Below, piece by piece: positions 50,498-61,439 of a stretch of DNA of 64,000 nucleotides. Made by a program: the position numbers and the translations under genes. The stretch's first letter is position 1. Each line of letters begins with the position of its first letter. The stretch is from Roseomonas sp. E05. Lineage in GTDB: Bacteria; Pseudomonadota; Alphaproteobacteria; Acetobacterales; Acetobacteraceae. Below the pieces are notes generated by a model. It did not search any database. It saw only the letters and a list, made by a program, of their open reading frames with translations, and was not told where the DNA came from. The DNA lies in the NCBI RefSeq assembly GCF_030063475.1, contig NZ_JASIRT010000006.1, positions 62,001-126,000 on the forward strand, given 5' to 3'.

Positions 50498-51178
50498 GTG
50501 AAACTGCCGAGCGAGGCCGGACGCGGCCTGACCACGCGCCTGCGCACCGCCAAGGGCCGCAGCACCGCCAGCCAGAAATGGCTGGAGCGGCAGCTGAACG
50601 ACCCCTATGTGCGCGCCGCCAAGGCCGCCGGGTGGCGCTCCCGCGCCGCCTTCAAGATCCTGGAGCTGGACGAGAAGTACAAGCTGTTCCACCCCGGGCA
50701 GCGCGTGGTGGACCTCGGCGCCGCGCCCGGCGGCTGGACGCAGGTTGCGGTCCAGCGGGCGGGCGAGCACGGCAAGGTGGTGGGCCTCGACCTGCTGCCG
50801 ATGGACGAGATCGCCGGCGCCATCCTGCTGGAGGGCGACTTCCAGGACGAGGCGGTGGAGCAGCGTGTGCTGGAGGCGCTGGACGGACCGGCCGACCTGG
50901 TGCTCTCCGACATGGCGCCCAACACCACCGGCCACAACGCGACCGACCATCTGCGCATCCTCGGCCTGGTCGAGCTGGCGCTCGACTTCGCCGGCAAGGT
51001 GCTGAACCCGGGCGGCGGCTTCGTCGCCAAGGTGTTCCAGGGCGGCACGGAGCGCGACCTGCTGAACCGCATGAAGCGCGACTTCGCCACCGTGAAGCAC
51101 GCCAAGCCGCCGGCCAGCCGCAAGGACAGCGCAGAGATGTATGTGGTCGCCCAGGGCTTCCGTGGCAGGCAGGGCTGA
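50498..51178 (+). CDS. rlmE: 23S rRNA 2'-O-methyltransferase RlmE (FtsJ)
   Basis: 226-residue SAM enzyme methylating U2552 in the ribosomal A loop. The SAM motif is VVDLGAAPGGWTQVAV and the catalytic tetrad residues lie in SRAAFKILE (Lys), LSDMAPNTTGH (Asp), FVAKVFQGG (Lys) and SAEMYVVAQGF (Glu). It begins with GTG at 50498 after GGAGAA; the ATG just before is out of frame. Confidence 0.95.
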   Translation: MKLPSEAGRGLTTRLRTAKGRSTASQKWLERQLNDPYVRAAKAAGWRSRAAFKILELDEKYKLFHPGQRVVDLGAAPGGWTQVAVQRAGEHGKVVGLDLLPMDEIAGAILLEGDFQDEAVEQRVLEALDGPADLVLSDMAPNTTGHNATDHLRILGLVELALDFAGKVLNPGGGFVAKVFQGGTERDLLNRMKRDFATVKHAKPPASRKDSAEMYVVAQGFRGRQG

Positions 51179-51285
51179 GCGGGTGGCGCGGGGCGCCCTT
51201 GCGCGATCATCACGCCTGCGATGCTTGCGGCGAAGCGCGATTCTGGGGTAGGGGGACGCGCCAAGGCTGCGGAACGCGCCTGTGA

Positions 51286-52830
<1,545 letters not shown>

Positions 52831-52839
52831 CGCCGCGCC

Positions 52840-54159
52840 ATGACTCCCGCCGCGCGCATTGCCGCCACGGTGGCGCTGCTCACCGAGGTGGAGGCCGCGC
52901 CGCGCCGCCCGGCCGATGCCACCGCCAACGCCTTCTTCCGCGAGCGCCGCTACATCGGCAGCGGCGACCGCCGGGCGGTGGCGGAGCGCGCCTGGGGCGT
53001 GCTGCGCCAGCGCTTGCGGCTGGAATGGCACCTCGCCACGCGCGGCCTGCCGCCGACGCCGCGCCTGCTGCTGATGGCGTATCTCCTGCTGGTGGAGCGC
53101 TGGGCGGGGGCCGAGGTCCTGCAGGGCTTTCCCGGTGGCCGCTTCAACGCCGACCCGCCCGACCCGGGCGAGCTGGCCACCATCAAGGCGCTGGAAGGCG
53201 CACCGCTGGTTCCGCCTGGAATGCCGGAGGGGCCGCGCCACAACCTGCCGGACTGGGCGCTGCCCGGTTTCCAGGCGCGCTTCGGCGAGGCGCTGCCGGA
53301 GGCTGCCGCCGCGATGGATGGCAGCGCGCCGCTCGACCTGCGCGCCAACCTGCTGCGCGGCACGCGCGAGCAGGCCGCCGCCGTGCTGGCCGCCGAGGGC
53401 ATCCAGGCTGAGCCGATGGCCTTCTCTCCCTGGGGGCTGCGGGTGCCGGACCGCCGGCCGATCCTGGCCAGCCGCGCCTTCACCGAAGGGCTGATCGAGA
53501 TCCAGGACGAGGGCAGCCAGCTCATCGCCTTGCTGACCGGCGCCAGACCAGGCATGCGGGTGGCCGACTACTGCGCCGGCGCCGCCGGCAAGACGCTGGC
53601 CGTCGCTGCCATGATGGGGAACCGGGGGCGGATCGTCGCCTGCGACGTCTCGGCGACACGCCTGGAAGGGGCGGCGAAGCGGCTTCGCCGGGCCGGCGTG
53701 GACAATGCTGAGCGCCATCTCCTCACGCCGGGCGATCGCTGGGTCAAAAGGCGCGCCGGGCAGTTCGATTGTGTCTTGGTTGATGCACCTTGCACGGGCA
53801 GCGGAACCTGGAGACGCAACCCTGACGCGCGGACTCGGACGAGCTTTCGCGACTTCGAGGAGCTAATCACGAAGCAGCGCGCTATCCTGGATAGTGTTGC
53901 CGGTCTGGTTCGCCCCGGCGGAAAGCTGGTCTACGCTACCTGTTCGGTCTTGCCGGAGGAGGACGGAGTGCAGGTGCAGAACTTCCTGTCGGATCACCCC
54001 GCCTACGAGGCGGTGCCGCTGGCGGAAGCCTGGACTGACGCCTTCGCGCCTGCAGCGCCCTCTGCGCCGCCGCCCGGGACAGGGCCCTGGATGGAACTGG
54101 CCCCCCATGATCACGGGACGGATGGCTTCTTCGCCGCCGTCCTGCGGCGAAAGGCCTGA
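52840..54159 (+). CDS. rsmB: RsmB/NOP-family RNA (cytosine-5) methyltransferase
   Basis: 439-residue SAM enzyme, most likely methylating 16S rRNA. A NusB-like N-terminal helical domain is followed by a Rossmann fold with QDEGSQLIALLTG, VADYCAGAAGKTLA, the first catalytic Cys in LVDAPCTGSGTWRRNPD and the second in LVYATCSVLPEEDG. Exact target C967 is inferred from family and guaB linkage. Codons from about 53760 to 53920 look slightly less GC-biased than the rest, but the frame is intact. Confidence 0.9.
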   Translation: MTPAARIAATVALLTEVEAAPRRPADATANAFFRERRYIGSGDRRAVAERAWGVLRQRLRLEWHLATRGLPPTPRLLLMAYLLLVERWAGAEVLQGFPGGRFNADPPDPGELATIKALEGAPLVPPGMPEGPRHNLPDWALPGFQARFGEALPEAAAAMDGSAPLDLRANLLRGTREQAAAVLAAEGIQAEPMAFSPWGLRVPDRRPILASRAFTEGLIEIQDEGSQLIALLTGARPGMRVADYCAGAAGKTLAVAAMMGNRGRIVACDVSATRLEGAAKRLRRAGVDNAERHLLTPGDRWVKRRAGQFDCVLVDAPCTGSGTWRRNPDARTRTSFRDFEELITKQRAILDSVAGLVRPGGKLVYATCSVLPEEDGVQVQNFLSDHPAYEAVPLAEAWTDAFAPAAPSAPPPGTGPWMELAPHDHGTDGFFAAVLRRKA

Positions 54160-54192
54160 CGCAGCCCGGAAAGGGAGGGGAGCCACGCGCCG

Positions 54193-54762
54193 ATGATCTG
54201 CATCCGCCGGGCCCAACCCGCCGACGCCACCGCCATCGCGGCTGTGCACATCGCCTGCTGGCGCAGCACCTATCCTGGCCTGCTGCCGGACGCCTATCTC
54301 GCCGGCCTTTCGCTGCCGCGGATCGCCGGCGGCTACCACCGCAGCCTCGTCGAGCGGCAGAACGGAGAGGCGCTCTTCGTCGCCGTCTTGCCGCCCCAGC
54401 AACAGGAGGAGGAGGAGGTCCCGCGCGTGGTGGGCTTCGCCTCCTGCCGGAGGGCCCGCCGCCGCGGCCTTGCGCAGGGTGAGATCGAAACCCTCTACGT
54501 GCTGGACGACTGGCGCGAGCAGGGGCTCGGCCGCCGCCTGATGCGGGCCGCCGCGGCGCATCTGGCGGCCATCGGCTGCGGTTCGGTCATGCTCTGGGTG
54601 CTCACCCAGAACCCCTCCCGCTGGTTCTACCAGCGGCTGGGCGGGCAGCTTGTCGGCATGGAGGTGATCCATGTCGGCGGGCGGCCGGTCGAACAGGCGG
54701 CCATGCTCTGGAATCCCATTGAGCGCCTGTTGACCGCGACGGCCCGCGCCGACGGCGCCTGA
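54193..54762 (+). CDS. GNAT-family N-acetyltransferase
   Basis: 189-residue acetyltransferase. The N-terminus IRRAQPADATAIAAVHIACW with WRSTYPGLLPDAYLAGLS is the pattern of many GNAT enzymes; motif A is LYVLDDWREQGLGRRLMRAA and the C-terminal signature is NPSRWFYQRLGGQ. A glutamine/glutamate run (QQQEEEEV, about 73-80) is inserted before beta strand 4. The acceptor is unknown. It lies 33 bases after rsmB. Confidence 0.88.
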   Translation: MICIRRAQPADATAIAAVHIACWRSTYPGLLPDAYLAGLSLPRIAGGYHRSLVERQNGEALFVAVLPPQQQEEEEVPRVVGFASCRRARRRGLAQGEIETLYVLDDWREQGLGRRLMRAAAAHLAAIGCGSVMLWVLTQNPSRWFYQRLGGQLVGMEVIHVGGRPVEQAAMLWNPIERLLTATARADGA

Positions 54763-54920
54763 ACGCGGCGCCCCGCCAGGACCGCTGTTGCATAAAAGCA
54801 TCACCCTGCTGAAGCTTCCACGCCACACCCCGCGGCGCGGTTGACCTCGGCCGGTCATCCCGGTTCTGTTGCAAGAAGAAGGGGTTGCGAGGAGTCTCAC
54901 GCCATGGGCCGCGCTCGGTC

Positions 54921-55229
54921 ATGAACACCATCACGCGCGCGCAACTGGCCGAGGCGATTTATGCGCAGGTCGGTCTGTCGCGGAACGAAAGCGCCGCATT
55001 GCTGGAAGATGTGCTGGAACGCATCTCCGCAGCACTGGAAGCCGGCCGTCCGGTGAAGATCTCCGCCTTTGGAACCTTCTCCGTGCGGCAGAAGGGGATG
55101 CGTGTCGGGCGCAATCCCAAGACGGGCGTCGAAGTGCCGATCATGCCGCGGAAGGTGCTGACCTTCCGGCCGAGTCAGGTTCTCAAGGCACGGCTGAATG
55201 GCGAGTCGGCCGGCCCTGATGATGAATGA
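54921..55229 (+). CDS. ihfA: Integration host factor subunit alpha
   Basis: 102-residue DNA-bending nucleoid protein that pairs with IhfB. Typical segments are [40 protein letters not shown], and the DNA-intercalating Pro region [19 protein letters not shown]. The ATG at 54921 gives the family length; the ATG at 54885 adds 12 unlikely residues. A MerR-type gene follows directly, a conserved pair in this class. Confidence 0.95.
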   Translation: MNTITRAQLAEAIYAQVGLSRNESAALLEDVLERISAALEAGRPVKISAFGTFSVRQKGMRVGRNPKTGVEVPIMPRKVLTFRPSQVLKARLNGESAGPDDE

Positions 55230-55270
55230 CGCCCCCGGCCGTCAGGCCGGTGCCAAGGCTGGATCCGACG

Positions 55271-55729
55271 ATGAATGACGGGGTGCAACTCATGCCTGAG
55301 GACCAGGAGGTTTCCGGCCGACTGCGCAAAGCGCCCACTGCTTTCCGCACCATCTCCGAAGTCGCCGAGGATCTGCAGATCCCGCAGCATGTCCTGCGCT
55401 TCTGGGAGACCAAGTTCCCGCAGCTCAAGCCGCTGAAGCGCGGCGGCGGGCGGCGCTACTACCGGCCCGAGGACATTGCCCTGCTGCGCCGCATCGGTGA
55501 TCTCCTCTACACGCAGGGCTACACGATCAAGGGCGTGCAGCGCCTGCTGCGCGAGAGCGGGCTGGAGGGCCCGGAGCCCGGCGAAATGGAAGCCGAGATC
55601 GAAGTGGAGGCGCCCCCCGCGCTTTCCGGCCACGCCGCGCTGCGTGACATCCTGGGCGAGCTGGAGGCGATTGCGGCCGAGCTGCGCCTGCTCGGTGAAA
55701 TGGGGGAGAGCGGCCAGGAAGGCCGATAA
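55271..55729 (+). CDS. MerR-family transcriptional regulator
   Basis: About 152-residue regulator with an N-terminal MerR winged helix: [40 protein letters not shown] and [16 protein letters not shown]. The rest is helical and acidic, with no cysteine cluster for metal. Such genes regularly follow ihfA in alphaproteobacteria; the target is not established. The ATG at 55271 has GGAT upstream; the ATG at 55226 overlapping the ihfA stop (ATGA) would add 15 residues and couple translation. Confidence 0.88.
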   Translation: MNDGVQLMPEDQEVSGRLRKAPTAFRTISEVAEDLQIPQHVLRFWETKFPQLKPLKRGGGRRYYRPEDIALLRRIGDLLYTQGYTIKGVQRLLRESGLEGPEPGEMEAEIEVEAPPALSGHAALRDILGELEAIAAELRLLGEMGESGQEGR

Positions 55730-55792
55730 GCGCATATCCCGTGATCTGCGGGGCTTGAGGGGGGCGAGCGCCGGTGCTATTGCCCACCGCGT

Positions 55793-55869
55793 CGGAGCGT
55801 AGCGCAGCCTGGTAGCGCATCAGTCTGGGGGACTGGGGGTCGTGGGTTCGAATCCCGCCGCTCCGACCA
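55793..55869 (+). tRNA. tRNA-Pro (GGG)
   Basis: CGGAGCG at 55793 pairs with CGCTCCG before A-CCA; D-arm GCGCAGCCTGGTAGCGC, anticodon loop CTGGGGG (anticodon GGG), T-arm GGGTTCGAATCCC. 77 bases with CCA encoded. Confidence 0.95.
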
Positions 55870-56048
55870 CATCACCCCCCCTGCACCCGGAAGAACGTGC
55901 CGGTCCAAGTGGCCAGCGGCCATGCAGCTCCGGCGCTGAAATACATCCTCCCTTCTGGCGTTCTCCACCCAATGCGGGTCTGCGGCCGGCTCCAGAGGGT
56001 CGGCGCGCAGGTCTGGCAGCCCGGTACTCGTTGCCCAGGCGGCGCCGC

Positions 56049-56978
56049 TCACAGCCCCGCGAACAGGTCCGTCGAAAGGTAGCGCTCCGCAAAGGAAGCG
56101 GCGATGCCGACGATCAGCCTGCCTTCCATCGCCGGGTCCGCCGCCAGGTCCAGCATCGCATGCAGCACGGCGCCGGAGGAGATGCCGATCGGCAGCCCCT
56201 CGGTACGGGCGCAGAGCCGGGCGGCGGCGAAGCTCTCGCGCTCCGTCACTCGCCGCACCTCGTCGATCCGCGCCAGTTCCAGCACTGCCGGGCGGAAGCC
56301 GGCGCCGATGCCCTGGATCTCGTGCGGACCGGGATCGTCGCCGGAGAGCACGGCCGACTCGGCCGGCTCCACGCCGATCACCCGCAGCCCCGGGCGGCGG
56401 GGTTTCAGCGCCCGCGCGATGCCCGTCAGCGTGCCGCCGGTGCCGATCCCGCCGAGCACGGCATCCACCTCGCCTGCCGTGTCGGTCCAGATCTCCTCCG
56501 CGGTGGTGGCCTCATGGGCGGCCGGGTTGGCGGCATTGTCGAACTGCCGCGGCATCCAGGCGCCTGGCGTGGAGGCGACAATCGCCTCCGCCCGCGCGAT
56601 GGCGCCGGACATGCCCTGGCTGGCCGGTGTGAGCTCCACCTCCGCGCCGAGCAGGCGGAGCATCTTGCGCCGCTCGGTGCTGGCTCCGTCCGGCATGGTC
56701 ACGATCAGCCGGTAGCCCTTGGCGGCGGCCACGAAGCCGAGCGCGATGCCGGTATTGCCGGAGGTCGGCTCCACCAGCACCGATTCGCCGGGCGTGATGC
56801 GCCCCTCGCGCTCCGCCGCCTCGATCATCGCCAGCCCGATCCGGTCCTTCACCGAGCCCAGCGGATTGAAGAACTCCAGCTTCAGCGCCAGGCGTGCGTG
56901 CAGGCCATGCGCTGCCTCCAGGCGGGGCAGGCGGACCAGCGGCGTGTTGCCGATGGTGGAGAGCACGCTCGGATGCAT
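56049..56978 (-). CDS. cysK: Cysteine synthase (O-acetylserine sulfhydrylase)
   Basis: About 309-residue PLP enzyme making cysteine from O-acetylserine and sulfide. The PLP Lys44 is in NPLGSVKDRIGLAMI; VEPTSGNTGIALGFVAAAKG and GIGTGGTLTGIARAL follow. The substrate loop is the usual TSGNTG. I start at the ATG at 56978 (HPSVLSTIGNTPLVRL), which fits the family; an ATG at 57041 would add 21 residues with unusual composition. It is divergent from an Rrf2-type regulator, which probably controls it. Confidence 0.9.
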   Translation of the reverse strand: MHPSVLSTIGNTPLVRLPRLEAAHGLHARLALKLEFFNPLGSVKDRIGLAMIEAAEREGRITPGESVLVEPTSGNTGIALGFVAAAKGYRLIVTMPDGASTERRKMLRLLGAEVELTPASQGMSGAIARAEAIVASTPGAWMPRQFDNAANPAAHEATTAEEIWTDTAGEVDAVLGGIGTGGTLTGIARALKPRRPGLRVIGVEPAESAVLSGDDPGPHEIQGIGAGFRPAVLELARIDEVRRVTERESFAAARLCARTEGLPIGISSGAVLHAMLDLAADPAMEGRLIVGIAASFAERYLSTDLFAGL

Positions 56979-57089
56979 TCGGCCGGCGCTTTGCGCCGAA
57001 CAGGCGGGCGTGGCGGATCGGGAGGTGTTTCCTTCGCGCATGGGCGCGGTATATCACGCCTTGTGCGCGTGGATCAGGGGGCAGTCACG

Positions 57090-57545
57090 ATGTTATTGCG
57101 GCGGGACCGGGCGATGACCGCGGTTTCCATTGTCCTGGACGTGGCCTTCCATGCCGGGCGCGGCACCACGGTCCCGGCGGGCGACATCGCCGACCGGCTG
57201 GGCGAGGCGCGGCGCGGCATCGAGCCGGTGCTGCAGGCCCTGTCGCGCGCCGGCATCCTGAGCAGCACACGCGGCCCGAAGGGCGGCTACCGGCTCGGGC
57301 GCGCGGCGCGGGACATCACGCTGGCCGAGGTGGTGGGCGCGGTCAGCGCGCCGGAGGCCGGCGCACCGACCGAGGACATGCCGCCCTCGCCCCTGCAGAG
57401 CCTGGTGATGCAGCCGCTCTGGGCGGAACTGGAAGGGGCGCTGCTGGAGATGCTGGGGGGCCACACCGTGGCCGAGTTGCTGCGCCGCGCAACTGTCGCG
57501 GGCCTGCGCCGGCCCGCGCCGGAGGCGCTGAACTTCGCCATATGA
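57090..57545 (+). CDS. Rrf2-family transcriptional regulator without cysteines
   Basis: 151-residue winged-helix regulator. AMTAVSIVLDVAFHAGRG, VPAGDIADRLGEARRGIEPV and LSSTRGPKGGYRLGRAARDI are the Rrf2 helix-turn-helix and wing. It has no Cys at all, so it cannot hold the iron-sulfur cluster of IscR or NsrR. CymR, also without a cluster, controls cysteine synthesis in other bacteria through CysK; with cysK divergent here, a CymR-like role is a reasonable inference. GGGGG precedes the ATG. Confidence 0.88.
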   Translation: MLLRRDRAMTAVSIVLDVAFHAGRGTTVPAGDIADRLGEARRGIEPVLQALSRAGILSSTRGPKGGYRLGRAARDITLAEVVGAVSAPEAGAPTEDMPPSPLQSLVMQPLWAELEGALLEMLGGHTVAELLRRATVAGLRRPAPEALNFAI

Positions 57546-57659
57546 TCCGCCCGTGCATGCCGTGAAGCGGGCGCTTGCGCTGGAGCGGCCGCTTCGTCAT
57601 TCTTCCCGTAATGGCTTGTGAAACAGCCTTAAAATGTCCAGGGAAGCGGGAGATGCAGG

Positions 57660-58425
57660 GTGGACACCATCCTGGCGACGGAGGGCCTGACCAAGGAGTT
57701 CCTTGGTTTCACGGCCGTGGGCGACGTTTCGCTTAATGTACGGCGCGGCAGCATCCATGGGCTGATCGGGCCGAATGGAGCGGGTAAAACCACCTGCTTC
57801 AACCTGCTGACCAAGTTCCTGCAGCCGACGCACGGCACCATCCGCTTCGACGGGCGGGATATCACCCGCATGAAGCCGGCCGAGGTGGCGCGGCTCGGCC
57901 TGGTGCGCTCCTTCCAGATCTCGGCCGTCTTTCCGCACCTGACGGTGCTGGAGAATGTCCGGGTGGCGCTGCAGCGCGCCCGCGGTCGCAGCTTCGATTT
58001 CTGGCGCTCCGACAAGGTGCTCGGCCAGTACGACGCCCGCGCCCGCGCGCTGCTGGAGGATGTCGGGCTGGGCAGCCATTCGCACCTGCTGGCCGGCGAA
58101 TTGCCCTATGGCCGCAAACGGGCGCTGGAGATCGCCACCACGCTGGCGCTCGATCCGGTGATGCTGCTGCTGGACGAGCCGACGGCCGGCATGGCGCATG
58201 AGGACGTGGACCGCGTCGTGGCGCTGGTGCGGCGTGTGGCGCAGGGCCGCACCGTGCTGATGGTGGAGCACAATCTGCGTGTCGTGGAGGGCCTCTGCGA
58301 TACCATTACCGTGCTGACGCGCGGCCGGGTCCTGGCCGAGGGCGACTATGCCAGCGTCTCCCGCAATCCGGAGGTCGTCGCCGCCTATCTCGGCACCGAT
58401 CCCGCCATGTCAGGAGCGCAGGCGC

Positions 58426-58433
<8 letters not shown>
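57660..58433 (+). CDS. livG: Branched-chain amino acid-type ABC transporter ATPase (LivG-like)
   Basis: 257-residue ATPase of a HAAT-family importer. Walker A is GLIGPNGAGKTTCFN, the signature region reads ELPYGRKRALEIATTLA, the LivG variant of LSGGQ, and Walker B is VMLLLDEPTAGM. The start is GTG at 57660 after GGGAG. It overlaps livF by 8 bases. First gene of a five-gene cluster livG-livF-substrate protein-livH-livM. Substrate may be amino acid, amide or urea. Confidence 0.9.
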
Positions 58434-59130
<697 letters not shown>

Positions 59131-59236
59131 GCGCGCCCGGCATGTTGATCGCCCGCGCGGCCGCCGGCCGCCGACGCCGCGCGGCGCTGTGGAACCGGCC
59201 CCGGGAAGCCACAGGGGCAATGGGAGAAACGGATCG

Positions 59237-60472
59237 ATGACACAAGATCGTCGCAGCGTACTGAAGACCGTTGCCGCCGCGGCCATGGCGCCGGCGCTGG
59301 GCGCCTTTCCGGGACGCGCGCGGGCGCAGTCGGGCACCATCAAGATCGGCGTGCTGAACGACCAGTCGGGCGTCTATCGCGAGACCTCCGGCCCCACCTC
59401 GGTCGCCTGCGTGCGCCAGGCGGTGAAGGAGATGGCGCCGCCCGGCACCAATGTCGAGGTCGTCGTCGCCGACCACCAGAACAAGCCGGACATCGGCGCC
59501 ACCATCGCCCGGCAGTGGTTCGACCAGGATGGCGTGGACGTCATCGTGGACGTGCCGAACTCCTCGGTCGCGCTGGCGGTCAACACCGTGGTGCGCGAGA
59601 AGAACAAGGTCTATCTCAACTCCGGCGCCGCCACCACGGAGCTGACCGGCGGCCAGTGCACGCCCAACACCGTGCACTGGACCTACGACACCTACATGCT
59701 CGCCAAGTCCACCGGCGGCGCGATGGTGAAGGCGGGCGGCGACACCTGGTTCTTCATCACCGCCGACTACACCTTCGGCCACTCGCTTGAGCGTGACACG
59801 GCGAACTTCGTGAAGGCGGCGGGCGGCAAGGTGCTGGGCAGCGTGCGGCACCCGCTGCAGTCCACCGACTTCTCCTCCTATCTGCTGCAGGCGCAGAGCA
59901 GCCGCGCCAAGGTGATCGGCCTCGCCAACGCGGGCACGGACACCATCAACTGCGTGAAGCAGGCGGCGGAGTTCGGCGTCACCCGGCGCGGCACCAAGCT
60001 CGCCGTGCTGCTGATGTTCATCGGCGATGTGCACGCGCTCGGCCTGAAGACGGCGCAGGGCCTGGTCTGCACCGAGAGCTTCTACTGGGACCTGAACGAC
60101 CGCACCCGCGCTTTCCTCGGCCGGGTGAAGGACGCGGTGGGCGACAACTATCCGAACATGGATCATGCCGGCTGCTACGCCTCGGTGCTGCACTACCTGA
60201 AGGCGGTGAAGGACATGGGCGTGAGCGCCGCGAAGGCGAGCGGCAAGGACGTGGTGACCCGCATGAAGGCCATGCCCACCGACGACGACTGCTTCGGCGC
60301 CGGCAAGATCCGCGAGGATGGCCGCAAGCTCTGCCCGGCCTATCTCTTCGAGGTGAAGAACCCCGAGGAGTCGAAGGGGCCGTGGGACTACTACAAGCTG
60401 CTGCAGACCACCGCGCCGGACGAGGCCTTCCGCCCGCTGGGCGAGGGCGGCTGCAGCCTGGTCCGCACCTGA
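59237..60472 (+). CDS. Periplasmic substrate-binding protein of the liv-type ABC importer
   Basis: 411-residue exported receptor. The N-terminus TQDRRSVLKTVAAAAMAPAL is a twin-arginine-type signal ending near ARAQ. The mature part is a type I binding fold: IKIGVLNDQSGVYRETSGP, DGVDVIVDVPNSSVALAVN and FFITADYTFGHSLERDT. Such proteins with this N-terminal pattern often bind non-amino-acid ligands such as aromatic acids. It contains eight cysteines, far more than the usual LivJ; they may form disulfides. It lies between livF and livH. Confidence 0.88.
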   Translation: MTQDRRSVLKTVAAAAMAPALGAFPGRARAQSGTIKIGVLNDQSGVYRETSGPTSVACVRQAVKEMAPPGTNVEVVVADHQNKPDIGATIARQWFDQDGVDVIVDVPNSSVALAVNTVVREKNKVYLNSGAATTELTGGQCTPNTVHWTYDTYMLAKSTGGAMVKAGGDTWFFITADYTFGHSLERDTANFVKAAGGKVLGSVRHPLQSTDFSSYLLQAQSSRAKVIGLANAGTDTINCVKQAAEFGVTRRGTKLAVLLMFIGDVHALGLKTAQGLVCTESFYWDLNDRTRAFLGRVKDAVGDNYPNMDHAGCYASVLHYLKAVKDMGVSAAKASGKDVVTRMKAMPTDDDCFGAGKIREDGRKLCPAYLFEVKNPEESKGPWDYYKLLQTTAPDEAFRPLGEGGCSLVRT

Positions 60473-60548
60473 GCCGACCCGCGGCGCGGCGGCGGCATGA
60501 AGGCCGCCGCCGCGCCTTCCGCATGCCTCGCCGCAGGAAGCCCCGCCA

Positions 60549-61436
60549 GTGCTCGACGACCTCCTGTTCCAACTGCAGATCGGCCTGCCGCAGGTCGCGC
60601 TCGGCCTGGTGAACGGCGCTTTCTATGCGCTGCTCTCGCTCGGCCTCGCCGTCATTTTCGGCATGCTGAACGTCATCAACTTCGCCCATGGGGCGCAGTT
60701 CATGATGGGCGCCTTCGTCGCCTGGATGCTGCTGAACTGGCTGCATATCGGCTATTGGCCGGCGCTGATCATCGCGCCGCTGATCGTCGGCGCCTTCGGC
60801 GTGCTGCTGGAGAAGACGATGATCAGCCGGCTCTACAAGCTGGACCATCTCTACGGCCTGCTGCTGACCTTCGGCCTCGCGCTGATCATCGAGGGCGTGT
60901 TCCGCAACCAGTTCGGCTCCTCCGGCATGCCCTACGCGCCGCCCGAGGCGCTGGGCGGCCCGCCGGTCGATCTCGGCTTCATGTTCATGCCGAAATACCG
61001 CCTCTGGGTGGTGGTCGCGGCGCTGGTGATGAGCCTCGCCACCTGGCTGGTCATCGAGAAGACCCGGCTCGGCGCCTATCTGCGTGCCGCGACGGAGAAC
61101 GCGGCGCTGGTGCAGGCCTTCGGCGTCAACGTGCCGCGCATGATCACGCTGACCTATGCCGCCGGCGTGGCGCTCGCCGCCTTCGCGGGCGTGCTGGCGG
61201 CGCCGATCTACTCGGTGAACCCGCAGATGGGCTCCAACCTCATCATCGTCGTCTTCGCCGTGGTGGTGATCGGCGGCATGGGCTCCATCCTCGGCTCGGT
61301 GATCACCGGCTTCGGCCTGGGACTGGTCGAGGGGCTGACCAAGGTCTTCTATCCGGAGGCGTCCTCCACCGTGATCTTCGTCATCATGGCCATTGTGCTG
61401 CTGGCGCGGCCCGCCGGCCTGTTCGGGAGGGCCTGA
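60549..61436 (+). CDS. livH: Branched-chain amino acid-type ABC permease (LivH-like)
   Basis: 295-residue inner-membrane permease with about eight hydrophobic segments. GLVNGAFYALLSLGLAVIFG, MLNVINFAHGAQFMMGAF and the ATP-subunit contact loop ATENAALVQAFGVNVPRM are typical of LivH. It starts with GTG at 60549. livM begins three bases after its stop. Confidence 0.92.
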   Translation: MLDDLLFQLQIGLPQVALGLVNGAFYALLSLGLAVIFGMLNVINFAHGAQFMMGAFVAWMLLNWLHIGYWPALIIAPLIVGAFGVLLEKTMISRLYKLDHLYGLLLTFGLALIIEGVFRNQFGSSGMPYAPPEALGGPPVDLGFMFMPKYRLWVVVAALVMSLATWLVIEKTRLGAYLRAATENAALVQAFGVNVPRMITLTYAAGVALAAFAGVLAAPIYSVNPQMGSNLIIVVFAVVVIGGMGSILGSVITGFGLGLVEGLTKVFYPEASSTVIFVIMAIVLLARPAGLFGRA

Positions 61437-61439
61437 TCC

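Noticed and set aside
54841-54869. Sigma-70-like promoter before ihfA (TTGACC, 17 bases, TTCTGT)
   Set aside because: The -35 is good but the -10 is poor; not strong enough to list as a feature.
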